NCBI RefSeq assembly: GCF_014202995.1
Contig: NZ_JACHIA010000008.1
Coordinates: forward strand, 156,611 to 220,610
Source: Longimicrobium terrae
GTDB lineage: Bacteria > Gemmatimonadota > Gemmatimonadetes > Longimicrobiales > Longimicrobiaceae
Direction of reading: 5' to 3'
DNA length: 64,000 nucleotides
Made by a program: the position numbers and the translations under genes. Of the stretch, positions 41,502 through 50,848 are shown piece after piece. Below the pieces are notes generated by a model that was not told the origin of the DNA, made no database searches, and saw only the letters and a list, made by a program, of their open reading frames with translations. Within the stretch, counting starts at the first letter, position 1; each line of letters opens with the position of its first letter.

Positions 41502-44215
41502 GCGGCGCCTTCCAGCGCGGCCAGCTTTTCCGCCAGCTTCCCGCGCTGGTCGCGGAAGGAGGCCAGCTTTTCGCGCTCGTAGTTCACCACGTTTTCCGGG
41601 GCGCGCGCCACGAACGACTCGTTGGACAGCTTCTTTTCCGTTCCCGCCATCTGTCCGTCAATCCGCGTGATCTCCTCGCGCAGGCGGGCGCGCTCGCGGT
41701 CCAGGTCAATGACGCCGGCCAGGGGAACGAACAGCTCCGTCCCCGAGCGCAGCACGGCACTGGCGCCCACTTCGCCCTCCGCGCCGCCGAACTCGATCTC
41801 TTCCACCCGGCACAGGTCGCGCAGGGCGCGGCGGCTGCTTTCCAGGATTCCGCGCACCTCGTCGGACACGCCGGGAACGCGCAGCGGAACGCGGGTGGCC
41901 GGAGCGATGCCGTACTCCGAACGCAGGTTGCGCACGGCGCCGATCACCGACTGCAATTCCTCGATCGCCCGCTCCGCCGCGTCGTCTTCCCACTCCGGGC
42001 GGGCGACGGGCCAGGCCGCCACGATCAGCGCCGGAGCCTCGTCCGCCGGCTTGGGCAGCTTCTGCCACACCGTTTCGGTGATGAACGGAACGACCGGGTG
42101 CAGGATGCGGAGCGCGCCGTCCAGCGCCTGCGCCAGCGTGGCCTGGGCCGCGCGCTTGGACGCATCGCCCATGTCGCCGCGCAGGCGGGGCTTCACCAGT
42201 TCCAGGTACCAGTCCGCCAGTTCGCTCCAGAAGAACTCGTACCCGCGCGTGGCGGCTTCCTGAATGCGGAACTTCTCCAGCGCGTCCGTCACGTCGCGGA
42301 TCGCCCGCGTCATCCGCGACAGGATCCAGCGGTCCATCGGCTCCAGGTCCGCCGTCACCTCGTCGACCGAAATCCGCGCGTCGTCGCCCAGCGTCATCAG
42401 GGCGAAGCGGCCGGCGTTCCACAGCTTGTTGGCGAAGTTGCGGCCCGGGCCGAACGCTTCTTCCAGATTCTCGTAGTTGAGCATCTGGTCCGTCCCCGCG
42501 CCGCTGCCGCTGACCACGGTGTAGCGCAGCGCGTCGGCGCCGAAGCGCTCCTTGACGACGAGCGGGTCGATGCCGTTGCCCAGCGACTTGGACATTTTCC
42601 GCCCGAGATGGTCTCGCACGGTGCCGTTGAAGTACACGTCGGTGAACGGCACGTCGCCGCGGAACTCCAGGCCGGACATGATCATCCGCGCCACCCAGAA
42701 GAACAGGATCTCCGGCGCGGTCACCAGCGAATCGCCGGGATAGAACTTCCGCAGGTCGTCCGTCTCTTCCGGCCAGCCCATGGTGCTGAAGGGCCACAGC
42801 CAGGACGAGAACCAGGTGTCCAGTACGTCCGGGTCCTGCTCCAGCGCCGCGCCGCCGCACTTCGGACAACTCGTCGGATCCTGCCGGGCGACGATCGTCT
42901 CGCCGCATCTTTCCGCCTGGCAGTACCAGACGGGAATGCGGTGGCCCCACCACAGCTGGCGGCTGATGCACCAGTCGCGGATGTTGGTCATCCAGCGCTC
43001 GTACGTCTTGCCGAAGCGCTCGGGATGAAAGCGCACGCGGCCGTCCTGCCACGCCTGCAGCGCCGGCTCGGCCAGCGGCTTCATCTGCACGAACCACTGC
43101 TCGCTCAGCCGCGGTTCCACCACGGTGTCGCAGCGGTAGCAGTGCGGCACGGCGTGGGTGTGCTCCTCCACCTTTTCCAGCAGCCCCAGCTCCTCGAACG
43201 CCTGGACGACCGCGCGGCGCGCCTCGAAGCGGTCCATGCCGCGGAACGGCTCGGGCGCGTCGTCGGTGATGGTCGCCTCGGGCGTCATCACGTTCAGCGT
43301 GGCCACGCCCGTGCGCTGCGCCACGTCGAAGTCGTTGGGATCGTGCGCCGGAGTCAGCTTCACCGCGCCGGAGCCGAACTCGGGATCGACGTAGTCGTCC
43401 GCGACCACCGGAATGCGGCGGCCGGTGAGCGGCAGGTCCAGCTCGCGGCCGACGAGGGCGGCGTATCGCTCGTCCCCCGGATGGACGGCGACGCCGGTGT
43501 CGCCCAGCATCGTTTCCGGACGCGTGGTGGCGATGGTCAGATACGGGCGGCCGTCGGGAAGGCGCGGAAGGCCGGGGATGCCGGCGCCGTCTGCCACGGG
43601 GTAGCGCAGGTGCCACATCCTGCCCTGCGTTTCCGTCGGCTCGGCTTCCTCGTCCGAGAGCGCGGTCAGGCAGCGCGGGCACCAGTTGATGATGCGGTAG
43701 CCGCGGTAGATGAGCCCCTTTTCATGCAGGCTCACGAACACTTCGCGGACGGCCGTGGACAGGCTTTCGTCCAGCGTAAAGCGGGTGCGCGACCAGTCCG
43801 CCGACGCGCCGATGGCGCGCAGCTGGTTCAGGATCACGCCGCCGGTTTCGCCCACGAACTCCCAGACGCGCTCCACGAAGGCTTCGCGGCCCAGGTCGTA
43901 GCGCGTGTGCCCTTCCTTGGCGATCAGCCGCTCCACGACGTTCTGCGTGGCGATGCCGGCGTGGTCGGTGCCGGGAACCCAGAGCGCCTCGCGGCCCTGC
44001 ATGCGCCGCCAGCGGATCAGCACGTCCTGGATGGTGTTGTTCAGCCCGTGCCCCATGTGCAGCACGGCCGTCACGTTGGGCGGCGGAATGACGATGACGT
44101 ACGGGTCGCGGCCCGAAGACGCGTCGGCCTGAAAGAAGCCCTGTTCCTCCCACCAGCGGTACAGGGCGTCTTCGTGTTCGTGCGGGTTGTACTGCGGCGG
44201 CAGCGGCTCGGCCAT
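41498..44215 (-). CDS. valS: Valyl-tRNA synthetase
   Basis: 905 residues. The HIGH-type motif is NVTAVLHMGHGLNN, the CP1 editing domain covers about residues 190-350, a zinc-type CPKCGGAALEQDPDVLDTWFSSWLWPFSTMGWP follows, and the KMSKS motif is GRKMSKSLGNGIDP. Anticodon-binding and C-terminal coiled-coil (tRNA-binding arm) domains finish it. It charges tRNA-Val. ATG 44215 (MAEPLPPQYNPHEHE) is the typical N-terminus; longer frames upstream are not conserved-looking. Confidence 0.96.
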   Translation of the reverse strand: MAEPLPPQYNPHEHEDALYRWWEEQGFFQADASSGRDPYVIVIPPPNVTAVLHMGHGLNNTIQDVLIRWRRMQGREALWVPGTDHAGIATQNVVERLIAKEGHTRYDLGREAFVERVWEFVGETGGVILNQLRAIGASADWSRTRFTLDESLSTAVREVFVSLHEKGLIYRGYRIINWCPRCLTALSDEEAEPTETQGRMWHLRYPVADGAGIPGLPRLPDGRPYLTIATTRPETMLGDTGVAVHPGDERYAALVGRELDLPLTGRRIPVVADDYVDPEFGSGAVKLTPAHDPNDFDVAQRTGVATLNVMTPEATITDDAPEPFRGMDRFEARRAVVQAFEELGLLEKVEEHTHAVPHCYRCDTVVEPRLSEQWFVQMKPLAEPALQAWQDGRVRFHPERFGKTYERWMTNIRDWCISRQLWWGHRIPVWYCQAERCGETIVARQDPTSCPKCGGAALEQDPDVLDTWFSSWLWPFSTMGWPEETDDLRKFYPGDSLVTAPEILFFWVARMIMSGLEFRGDVPFTDVYFNGTVRDHLGRKMSKSLGNGIDPLVVKERFGADALRYTVVSGSGAGTDQMLNYENLEEAFGPGRNFANKLWNAGRFALMTLGDDARISVDEVTADLEPMDRWILSRMTRAIRDVTDALEKFRIQEAATRGYEFFWSELADWYLELVKPRLRGDMGDASKRAAQATLAQALDGALRILHPVVPFITETVWQKLPKPADEAPALIVAAWPVARPEWEDDAAERAIEELQSVIGAVRNLRSEYGIAPATRVPLRVPGVSDEVRGILESSRRALRDLCRVEEIEFGGAEGEVGASAVLRSGTELFVPLAGVIDLDRERARLREEITRIDGQMAGTEKKLSNESFVARAPENVVNYEREKLASFRDQRGKLAEKLAALEGAA

Positions 44216-44553
44216 TCCGTTTCTCGGCGTCTTCAACGGGCTTCGGGACAGGACGGGCATTTTACCCGAACGCGCGGGGTGGGTCAAGCGCGCGCGGCGT
44301 GCAATCCGCCCGTGGAAAGCGGTGATCCGGCATGATGATGGGCGATGACGATCATCACGGAGGATGACGGACGGCACGCCGCCCCGCGCGCGCGTCCGAT
44401 GCCCGTCCATCCACCGCGACGGCTTCCCCGCCCTGTTACCTTGGATGCGGATCCACCCGTCCCCGCGCTCGACGCGAGTTGAGCACCGGAGACGCAAGCG
44501 GATGAATCGCAACGGGTTGGACGACAGTCATCCACACGGAATCGAGAGCAGTC
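44216..44553. other. 338-bp divergent intergenic region
   Basis: Promoter region between valS and the free-methionine-(R)-sulfoxide reductase gene. No recognisable T-box, terminator or operator was seen on either strand. Confidence 0.5.
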
Positions 44554-45093
44554 ATGGCGGAATACACGCTGGTGGCGGACCGCACGGGCGAGCTGCGGCT
44601 GGACGCGGCGGAAAAAGAAGAGCGCTACGCGGGGCTGATGGAGCAGCTGCAGTCGGCGCTGGAAGGCGAGCCGGACCTGACGGCCGCCATGGCGACCATG
44701 GCGTGCCTGCTTCACAACGCCTTTCCGTACTACTACTGGACCGGCTTCTACCGCCGCGTCGGCCCCGCGCGCCTGCTGGTGGGACCGTATCAGGGGACGA
44801 TGGGGTGCCTGTCCATCGACTTTGCGCGCGGCGTGTGCGGCGCCGCGGCCACGCAGAGGCGCACCCAACTCGTCCCCGACGTGCACGCGTTTCCGGGCCA
44901 CATCGCCTGCGACTCGCTTTCCGCGTCGGAGATCGTGGTTCCCGTGCTGGACGCGGCCGGCGAACTGATCGCCGTGCTGGACGTGGACAGCACCATCCCG
45001 GCGGCGTTCGACGAGACGGACCAGCGCTGGCTGGAACGGATGGTGGCGCTGCTGGCGGAAAAGGAAGTGCTGCCGGTCGTCTGGAAAGGATGA
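44554..45093 (+). CDS. msrC: Free methionine-(R)-sulfoxide reductase (GAF type)
   Basis: 179 residues, one GAF domain. Three conserved cysteines of this family are present: Cys85 (TMGCLSIDF), Cys95 (ARGVCGAA) and Cys119 (FPGHIACDS), with the SEIVVPVLD motif after them. It reduces free Met-(R)-O using thioredoxin, as part of oxidative-damage repair. It ends before a strong terminator shared with mrp. Confidence 0.9.
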   Translation: MAEYTLVADRTGELRLDAAEKEERYAGLMEQLQSALEGEPDLTAAMATMACLLHNAFPYYYWTGFYRRVGPARLLVGPYQGTMGCLSIDFARGVCGAAATQRRTQLVPDVHAFPGHIACDSLSASEIVVPVLDAAGELIAVLDVDSTIPAAFDETDQRWLERMVALLAEKEVLPVVWKG

Positions 45094-45139
45094 CGCGCCC
45101 ACCGCTCCCGCCCGGGAGCGTGGCGGAAGGTGCGGGAAC

Positions 45140-45179
45140 GGAAAAAGGGACGGCTCCGCGCGGAGCCGTCCCTTTTTCC
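45140..45179. terminator. Bidirectional intrinsic terminator
   Basis: A near-perfect 40-bp palindrome: GGAAAAAGGGACGGCTCCG and its complement CGGAGCCGTCCCTTTTTCC around a CGCG centre overlap. The A-run and T-run work for both flanking convergent genes. Confidence 0.93.
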
Positions 45180-45197
45180 GTCATCCACCGATCGGCG

Positions 45198-46310
45198 TCA
45201 GACCGCGGCGGGCGCCATGGCCGAAAGGCGGGCGGAGACGCGCTCGGCGATCTCGCGCAGCGCCACCGCGGACGGCGACTCCGGCTGCCCGATCACCACG
45301 GGGATGCCCTCGTCCCCGCCCTCGCGCACGATCATCTCCAGCGGCACCTCGCCCAGGAACTCCAAGCCGGTCTGGCTGGCCAGCCGCTGCCCGCCCGCGC
45401 GCCCGAAGATCTCGTAGCGCTGGCCACAGCACGGGCAGATGAAGCCCGCCATGTTCTCCACCACGCCCAGCACCGGCGTGTTGGTGCGCTCAAACATCTT
45501 GATGCCGCGCAGCACGTCGCCCGTGGACACGTCCTGCGGCGTGGTCACCATCACCACGCCGTCGATGCGGATGGTCTGCACCAGGGAGAGCTGCGCGTCG
45601 CCCGTGCCCGGCGGCATGTCCACCACCAGCACGTCCAGCTCGCCCCACGCCACTTCGCTCAGAAACTGCTTCAGGATCCCGGCGATCATCGGCCCGCGCA
45701 TGATGGCCGGCTGCTCGTCTTCCAGCAGAAAGCCCAGGCTCATCAGCCGCACGCCGTGGGCGTCCAGCGGCTCCATCTTTTCCCTGCCCTTGTCGCCCAC
45801 CACGCGCGGCTTGCGCGTTTCGCCGAACATGATGGGGACGTTGGGGCCGTAGATGTCGGCGTCCAGCAGCCCCACGCGCTGGCCCGCCTTCGCCAGCGAC
45901 GCGGCCAGGTTCACCGCGACGGTGCTCTTGCCCACGCCGCCCTTGCCGGAACTGACGGCGATGATGCGCGATACGCCGGGGAGCAGGTTGGCGTTGGGCG
46001 TGGGCGCGGGAACGTTGCCGGCCCGCAGCGGCCCCTTCTTCTGCGGCGCGCCCGCGGCGGGAAGGGAGATGTCGATCTTGACCTTTTGAACGCCCTCCAC
46101 CTTTTCAGCCGCGGTGCGCGCCTGGCGCACCAGCGTGCCGGGGTCGTCCGCCTGAAGCGCGAAGCGGAAGCGGACGGTGCCGTCTTCCAGCACGTCCAGT
46201 TCGCGGACGCGCCCCGACGAAACCACGTCTTCGCCGGAAGTGGGATGAAGGATGGCCGACAGGGCCGCCATCACGCGGCGAAGCACCTGGTCGCGCTCGG
46301 TGGGTTGCAT
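45198..46310 (-). CDS. mrp: Mrp/ApbC-type Fe-S cluster carrier ATPase
   Basis: 370 residues. An N-terminal MIP18-like domain (residues about 5-95) is followed by the deviant Walker A SSGKGGVGKSTVAVNLA, switch DADIYGPNVP and DMPPGTGDAQLSL, and a CPCC cluster motif in GFICPCCGQRYEIFG. It binds and transfers [4Fe-4S] clusters. ATG 46310 is the first codon of the MIP18 domain. Confidence 0.93.
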   Translation of the reverse strand: MQPTERDQVLRRVMAALSAILHPTSGEDVVSSGRVRELDVLEDGTVRFRFALQADDPGTLVRQARTAAEKVEGVQKVKIDISLPAAGAPQKKGPLRAGNVPAPTPNANLLPGVSRIIAVSSGKGGVGKSTVAVNLAASLAKAGQRVGLLDADIYGPNVPIMFGETRKPRVVGDKGREKMEPLDAHGVRLMSLGFLLEDEQPAIMRGPMIAGILKQFLSEVAWGELDVLVVDMPPGTGDAQLSLVQTIRIDGVVMVTTPQDVSTGDVLRGIKMFERTNTPVLGVVENMAGFICPCCGQRYEIFGRAGGQRLASQTGLEFLGEVPLEMIVREGGDEGIPVVIGQPESPSAVALREIAERVSARLSAMAPAAV

Positions 46311-46418
46311 ATGCAGGCAGCAGTGCTCGAGTACCGGGTTCGTGAGTGCGCCGCCGGCCGCGCGGCGCCGGAGGGTATCCGGGGCGCGCGGCTGCGGACG
46401 CGGTACAAGGATACAACA

Positions 46419-46455
46419 ACGCGGCGGGCCGGGCGAGGAGCCCGGCTCGCCGCGT
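46419..46455 (-). terminator. Hairpin after the first small lipoprotein gene
   Basis: Arms ACGCGGCGGGCCGGG/CCCGGCTCGCCGCGT (one mismatch), 17 bp beyond the stop at 46472. Confidence 0.6.
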
Positions 46456-46471
46456 CCGTCATCCACCGTGG

Positions 46472-46855
46472 CTACTGGATGGATGCGTAGCTGGTGGAAA
46501 GCTGCGGCGTGATGGTGAAGTACACCGTTTCGCCCCCGTTCACCATCAGCGGACCCGTGCCGGCGCGCCCGCTGCCGCCGATGGGCACCGCCACCAGGTT
46601 CAGCCGGCCGCCGGGAAAGAACGCGGAGCTCACGTTCAGCGTCACGCTCGAGTTTCCGCCCACCATCCCCACCCGCGAGCGGCGTCCGACCTCCACCGAG
46701 TAGATGGTCATGTCGGAGAAGTTCTGGTTGGCCAGCACGAGGGTGATGGGAGTGCGCCGCGGTGCGGGCGATTCCTCTCCCTCTTCGCCCGCGTGCCCGC
46801 ATCCCGCACCGCCCAGCAGCACCGCGACGAGAACGACGAAGATACGACGGTTCAT
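46472..46855 (-). CDS. Small lipoprotein, paralogue 1
   Basis: 127 residues. MNRRIFVVLVAVLLGGAGC is a lipoprotein signal. The mature part, LANQNFSDMTIYSVEVGRRSRVG and TVYFTITPQLSTSYASIQ, forms a predicted beta-sandwich. It aligns over most of its length with the neighbour at 47397. Function unknown. Confidence 0.75.
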   Translation of the reverse strand: MNRRIFVVLVAVLLGGAGCGHAGEEGEESPAPRRTPITLVLANQNFSDMTIYSVEVGRRSRVGMVGGNSSVTLNVSSAFFPGGRLNLVAVPIGGSGRAGTGPLMVNGGETVYFTITPQLSTSYASIQ

Positions 46856-47396
46856 GGGAGCCTCGACGGGCCGGAGAAAGGGGACGCGCGCGGTCCCCGG
46901 GGGTGGATCGGATGGACGCGGCGGATCAGCGAGCCCGCCCGGCGTCCTCTCCCGCGCAAAACGTCCGCCACGCGCGCCGGACGCCCCCGGCAGCAGTCGG
47001 TGATCGTCAGAAATTCACAGCAGACCCGCCGTGTTCACGGCCGAGGGGAGCGCGTTCACCGACTCAGGTTCGGCTCCGGATTGCTTTATTCGTCGCCGGG
47101 CTGGGAGGCCCCTCCCCGGCCCCTCCCCGTGCAAACTGCGCACGGAGAGGGGAGAACGGCAACGACTTCATGCTTCGGACGGTGCCACTCGTCGGAGATG
47201 CCCCCTCTCCCCGGCCCTCTCCCCCGCTCCGCGGGAGAAAGGGAGACCTCAGCGCGTGGGCCGACGGCGGCGCGATCTCCCGCTTCTACGCAGATGAAGT
47301 TCCGCATCTGTTCGGGGACGTTCCGCTGTCGTTGCGGCGGAGTCGTTCGCTCACTCAGGCTCGGCGCCAGCCCTCACATCCTCTCATCCACCAACT
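46856..47396. other. 541-bp intergenic region with hairpin repeats
   Basis: Between the two paralogous lipoprotein genes. At 47097-47150 lies a CCCCTCCCCG...CGGAGAGGGGAG element with GCAAACTGCGCACGG; a matching reversed copy is at 52553-52602. At 47200-47246 there is a CCCTCTCCC/GGGAGAAAGGGAG hairpin. No coding sequence is supported. Confidence 0.6.
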
Positions 47397-47777
47397 CTAC
47401 TGCGCGGTGGCGTAGCTGCCGGCCAGCTGCGGCGAGATGGTGAACTGCACCGTCTGTCCTTCGCGCACCAGGACGCGGCCGCTTGCGGCGGCACCGGTGC
47501 TGGCCAGCGGAAAGGCCAGCAGGTTCAGCTCGCCCGTGGGGATGAGCGCGCCGGACACGGTGAAGCGGCCAGTGGAGTTCCCTGGCACCCAGCCCACGCG
47601 GGCGCGCGTTCCGTCACGGACGGCGTAGACGGTGACGTCCGCGAAGTTCTCGTTGCGCACCACCAGCGCCACGCCGCGCGCGTCCGAAAGCTCGCTGCCC
47701 GCCTCCGGATCGTTGCCGGCGCAGGCGGCGGTGGACAGAAGCGCGGCGCACAGGGCGAGGATGACACGACGGGACAT
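47397..47777 (-). CDS. Small lipoprotein, paralogue 2
   Basis: 126 residues. MSRRVILALCAALLSTAAC is the lipoprotein signal. NENFADVTVYAVRDGTRARVGW and VQFTISPQLAGSYATAQ match paralogue 1 (NQNFSDMTIYSVEVGRRSRVG, VYFTITPQLSTSYASIQ) position for position, about 45 percent identical by eye. The pair arose by tandem duplication later split by repeat DNA. Confidence 0.75.
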   Translation of the reverse strand: MSRRVILALCAALLSTAACAGNDPEAGSELSDARGVALVVRNENFADVTVYAVRDGTRARVGWVPGNSTGRFTVSGALIPTGELNLLAFPLASTGAAASGRVLVREGQTVQFTISPQLAGSYATAQ

Positions 47778-47824
47778 CAGAAATCTCCGGATCGGGTTCG
47801 GGAGGCGCGCAGGCCTCCTGCGGT

Positions 47825-48883
47825 CTAGATGGGCGCGGCGGCATCGGCCAGCGTGCCCGCCGCCATCCGCTCGCGCAATTCATCCGCCACCCGTTCACTC
47901 AGATGTAGCACCGTGCGCCACGCCTGTATCCGCTCGCTGTCCGTCATGCGGTAGAAGTCGTTGCGGTCGGGAATGCGCCCGCCGGGAAGCGAGGCCACGA
48001 ACGCCGGCGACGGCGCCAGGACGACCGCGCGGCGAAAGTTGATGCCCCGCGCGCGGCGCCACGGCAGCGACTTGTCGAACCATCCGGGCACCAGGTGCGG
48101 ATAGAAGTGCGGGTACAGCACCAGCCCCTCGCCCGGCCCGAACGAAAAGTGCGGATGATAGTCGATCACCCCGCCGTCGCGGTGCATTCCCTGCGCGCCG
48201 GGAATGCGCACCCCCGCCAGCACGAGCGGGATGGAGGCGGACGCCAGCAGCGCCGGCCGCAGGTTCTTCCTGGACAGCGGCAGGTGCAGCGTGGGAAAGT
48301 CCGCCAGTTCGCGGAACGGACTCGTATCCCCCGCGCTGTGGAAGATGACGCGCCGCATGTGCAGCGCGAGCGACCTGCGCGACACCAGGTTGCCCGCCGC
48401 GGCAGCCGCCAGCGCCGCGCTCTGCACCCACGCGCGCTCGCTGGCCGCCGCGCCCCGCGTCTGCGAGGTGATGACGTGCAGCCGCGCCCACGGATGAGCC
48501 AGGATCTCGTCCTCGCCCGCCGGGCCCAGCAGGTCGTTCAGGACGCGTGAACTGACCTCGCTCACCTCCGGCGGCGTGGGCCTGGCCTCGTACCGCTGCT
48601 CGATGTACGCCTCGTGCCCGCGGGCCAGCGCGGCGAGCGGATCGTGCTGCGCCAGGCACGCCATCCGCCAGCTGCCGATCGACGAGCCGATCAGGTGCAG
48701 CGGACGTTGGCGCGGGACGCGAAAGAACTCGCCGAACAGAAAGCGGTCCAATCCCGCCAGCACCAGCCACTTGGGCCCGCCGGACGCGCCGGGCACCACG
48801 TCCACGTCCTCCGGCCGCAGCCCGCGCTCGCGCAGAATGCGCAGCGCGTCGGGGCCGGCCAGAACCGAGAGCGCCGAAGCCAT
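47825..48883 (-). CDS. Patatin-like phospholipase
   Basis: 352 residues. The nucleophile elbow is HLIGSSIGSWRM (Ser68), preceded by a glycine-rich oxyanion-type PGASGGPKWLVLAG (31-44). The second member of the Ser-Asp dyad lies in MHRDGGVIDYHPHF. Expected activity is lipid acyl hydrolysis. Its ATG overlaps the stop of the diadenylate-cyclase-like gene as TAATG, so the two proteins are made together. This enzyme/nucleotide-protein pairing resembles signalling-effector modules; see findings. Confidence 0.82.
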   Translation of the reverse strand: MASALSVLAGPDALRILRERGLRPEDVDVVPGASGGPKWLVLAGLDRFLFGEFFRVPRQRPLHLIGSSIGSWRMACLAQHDPLAALARGHEAYIEQRYEARPTPPEVSEVSSRVLNDLLGPAGEDEILAHPWARLHVITSQTRGAAASERAWVQSAALAAAAAGNLVSRRSLALHMRRVIFHSAGDTSPFRELADFPTLHLPLSRKNLRPALLASASIPLVLAGVRIPGAQGMHRDGGVIDYHPHFSFGPGEGLVLYPHFYPHLVPGWFDKSLPWRRARGINFRRAVVLAPSPAFVASLPGGRIPDRNDFYRMTDSERIQAWRTVLHLSERVADELRERMAAGTLADAAAPI

Positions 48884-50025
48884 TACATCAACAGGGTTTC
48901 CACGCGGTGCGCGTGCACCATCCCCTCGCACGGCGACCAGGCGAACACGGTGAAGCGCCCGTCCTGCGACGCCACCAGCGCCAGGGCGTCGCGCTGGTCG
49001 TGGATGAACTGCGCGGCGGACAGGTGGCGCGTGCCGCCCAGCCGCGACGGATCCACCACTTCCGGCGCGTTGCCCATGACGGGGGCGGTGACGGCCACCT
49101 GGTCCACCCGCTCGCTTCCCCGCTTGCGCACCAGCTTTACGCCGAACGCCAGCACCTCGTGGCGCTCGTTGATGACCGTGGCTCCGTCCACCGCCGTCAG
49201 CCCGGCGACGGCGGCAACCGAACGGCGCAGCGACTCGCGCCACGCGCTGCGGGCGCGCTCCTCGTCGCCCGCGCGCAGCAGCTCCGACAGGTCGGCGTAT
49301 GGGGCCACGCGGTACGGCATGGGCTGCAGCGCGGAATCCCGCCATCCATCTCCCGCCGCGGGAACGACGAGGAGCGAACCGCCGCGGCCGTGCGTGCGCA
49401 TGGAAACGGCCAGCTGAATCAGCACGTCCGTGGGCCCCGCGGCCGGCAGCTGCGCCCCGAACCCGAGCAGGGTGGACAGCAGAGCCGGGCAGTCGGGCAG
49501 GCTTACGGCGCCCTCGTCCACCACCTCGATGCGGTCGCCGCGCAGCACGGCGATGGTGCCGAACTTGTCCAGCTCGTCGCCGCGCCGGTACTTGAGGACG
49601 AGCACGCCGGGCTCCACCACCTCCAGCACGAAGGTGAGGTTGGGAACGCTGCGGGTGGTGCCCCACACGCGCAGCTTGCCACCGTCCGGCCACACGCCCA
49701 GGTGAATGCCGGCGCGCTCCACCGCCGGGGCCAGGCGCGCCAGCGGCTCGGGGGAAAGCGGCAGCGGCTTGTCGAACACCATGGGGTGCCCGGTGCCGTC
49801 CGGGGGGAGAAAGGCGAGGGAAATGCGGGGATCGTGGCCCTCTTCCTTGCGCAAGCTGGCCCAGAACGCCGCGTCGATCAGCGCCTCGATCTGCACGATG
49901 ACGGGCTGCGGGGCCAGTTCCTCATATCCGCGCTGGCGCACCGTTGCCAAGTGTTCCGCCAGCTGTTCCGCCACGATCGGCGCGACCGCGCGCGCCGCCG
50001 GGTAGGTGGGTCCCGTTTTCTTCAT
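48883..50025 (-). CDS. DisA-N/DAC-like nucleotide-binding domain protein
   Basis: 380 residues. The C-terminal half carries DAC-domain landmarks: HGRGGSLLVVP (212-222), the DGA motif AVDGATVINERHEVLAFGV (279-297) and the RHR-like motif GGTRHLSAAQFIHDQRDALALVAS (330-353). The N-terminal 190 residues are a separate alpha/beta domain. In DAC enzymes these motifs make c-di-AMP; related DACNV-type proteins are thought to be sensors. Whether this one is catalytic cannot be told. It is coupled to the patatin gene. Confidence 0.8.
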   Translation of the reverse strand: MKKTGPTYPAARAVAPIVAEQLAEHLATVRQRGYEELAPQPVIVQIEALIDAAFWASLRKEEGHDPRISLAFLPPDGTGHPMVFDKPLPLSPEPLARLAPAVERAGIHLGVWPDGGKLRVWGTTRSVPNLTFVLEVVEPGVLVLKYRRGDELDKFGTIAVLRGDRIEVVDEGAVSLPDCPALLSTLLGFGAQLPAAGPTDVLIQLAVSMRTHGRGGSLLVVPAAGDGWRDSALQPMPYRVAPYADLSELLRAGDEERARSAWRESLRRSVAAVAGLTAVDGATVINERHEVLAFGVKLVRKRGSERVDQVAVTAPVMGNAPEVVDPSRLGGTRHLSAAQFIHDQRDALALVASQDGRFTVFAWSPCEGMVHAHRVETLLM

Positions 50026-50351
50026 GATCCGTGGGTGACAGACCTCGTCCGCACTCCGGCTTCTGCCAGGCTCAGCGGAACTCGTCGCGCTCTACTGCAA
50101 TCCAGCCACCAACGTAACACCCCGCGCCACACCGCTCCATCATCCGCCACAAGCGGACGCCCGCGCGCCGGACGTGCCGGGGCGCGGGCGCTGGATTGCC
50201 TGCCTCTGTCTCTCCTTGTTCCCCGAGGCCGGCGCGATCATCGCCCCGCCGCCAGAATCTCATCCTCGGGAGGATCACATCGGGCGTTCAGGCGGATCCC
50301 ACGGGAAGCCCCGGCGGACGTTCGCGCCGTACCCCGCGGGCGGCAGGACCG
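50026..50351. other. 326-bp intergenic region
   Basis: Upstream of the DAC-like gene. No convincing promoter pair, repeat or coding frame was recognised. Confidence 0.45.
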
Positions 50352-50579
50352 TCAGCCGGGGGAACCGGCGGCCGTGGCGGCGCGGATGCGCTCGGCGGTG
50401 AGAATGCCGCGCAGTTCGGGAGAGAGCGCGGGCAGGTCGGAGGCGAGGTCCGGGGTCGTCACCAGGAACCTCGGTCCCGTGGGAGAGCGCCACAGGGCGC
50501 CGGCTTCGTCCTCGCGAAACAGGGCGACCCTCCAGCCGTGCGAGAGTGCCCACAGCATCAGTTCGAGATCGTTGGTCAA
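50352..50579 (-). CDS. Possible small protein
   Basis: 75 residues from a TTG at 50579, or shorter from an internal ATG (MLWALSHGWRVALF). The composition (TPDLASDLPALSPELRGILTAERIRAATAAG) is plausible for a folded helical protein, but there is no ribosome site and no family match. Confidence 0.35.
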   Translation of the reverse strand: MTNDLELMLWALSHGWRVALFREDEAGALWRSPTGPRFLVTTPDLASDLPALSPELRGILTAERIRAATAAGSPG

Positions 50580-50659
50580 CGCGGTGCCGCCGTCATGATG
50601 GAATAAGGCCGACTTCAGCCTTCATGCTGGCGGGTTGCGCACGGTGCACACAAGTACGC

Positions 50660-50681
50660 ACGTAACAATCGATTGTAACGT
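50660..50681. promoter_or_regulatory. Dyad symmetry, possible operator
   Basis: ACGTAACAATCGATTGTAACGT: the central 12 bp ACAATCGATTGT are a perfect palindrome and the outer ACGT arms extend it with two mismatches. It lies in AT-richer DNA 168 bp upstream of the propeller lipoprotein gene. Confidence 0.4.
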
Positions 50682-50848
50682 CGCAATACACCCGGCGTCC
50701 GGTCCAACCCGGCAAGCGCCGTCCGTCCCGCAGATGACGCTGCGCCTCAGCCCGTCGCGGAACCCGAAATCAGGCGTGGTACGATTGACCCCGACTCCCA
50801 TGCGCCATTACCTTCGGATTCCGTCCATCTTCTTCGCCGTCTCCGCCC

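Noticed and set aside
42098..44335. 745-codon plus-strand frame opposite valS (and similar frames opposite cdc48, guaB and the phosphonate genes)
   Set aside because: Same shadow effect; low-complexity protein with no motifs, fully inside a confident gene on the other strand.
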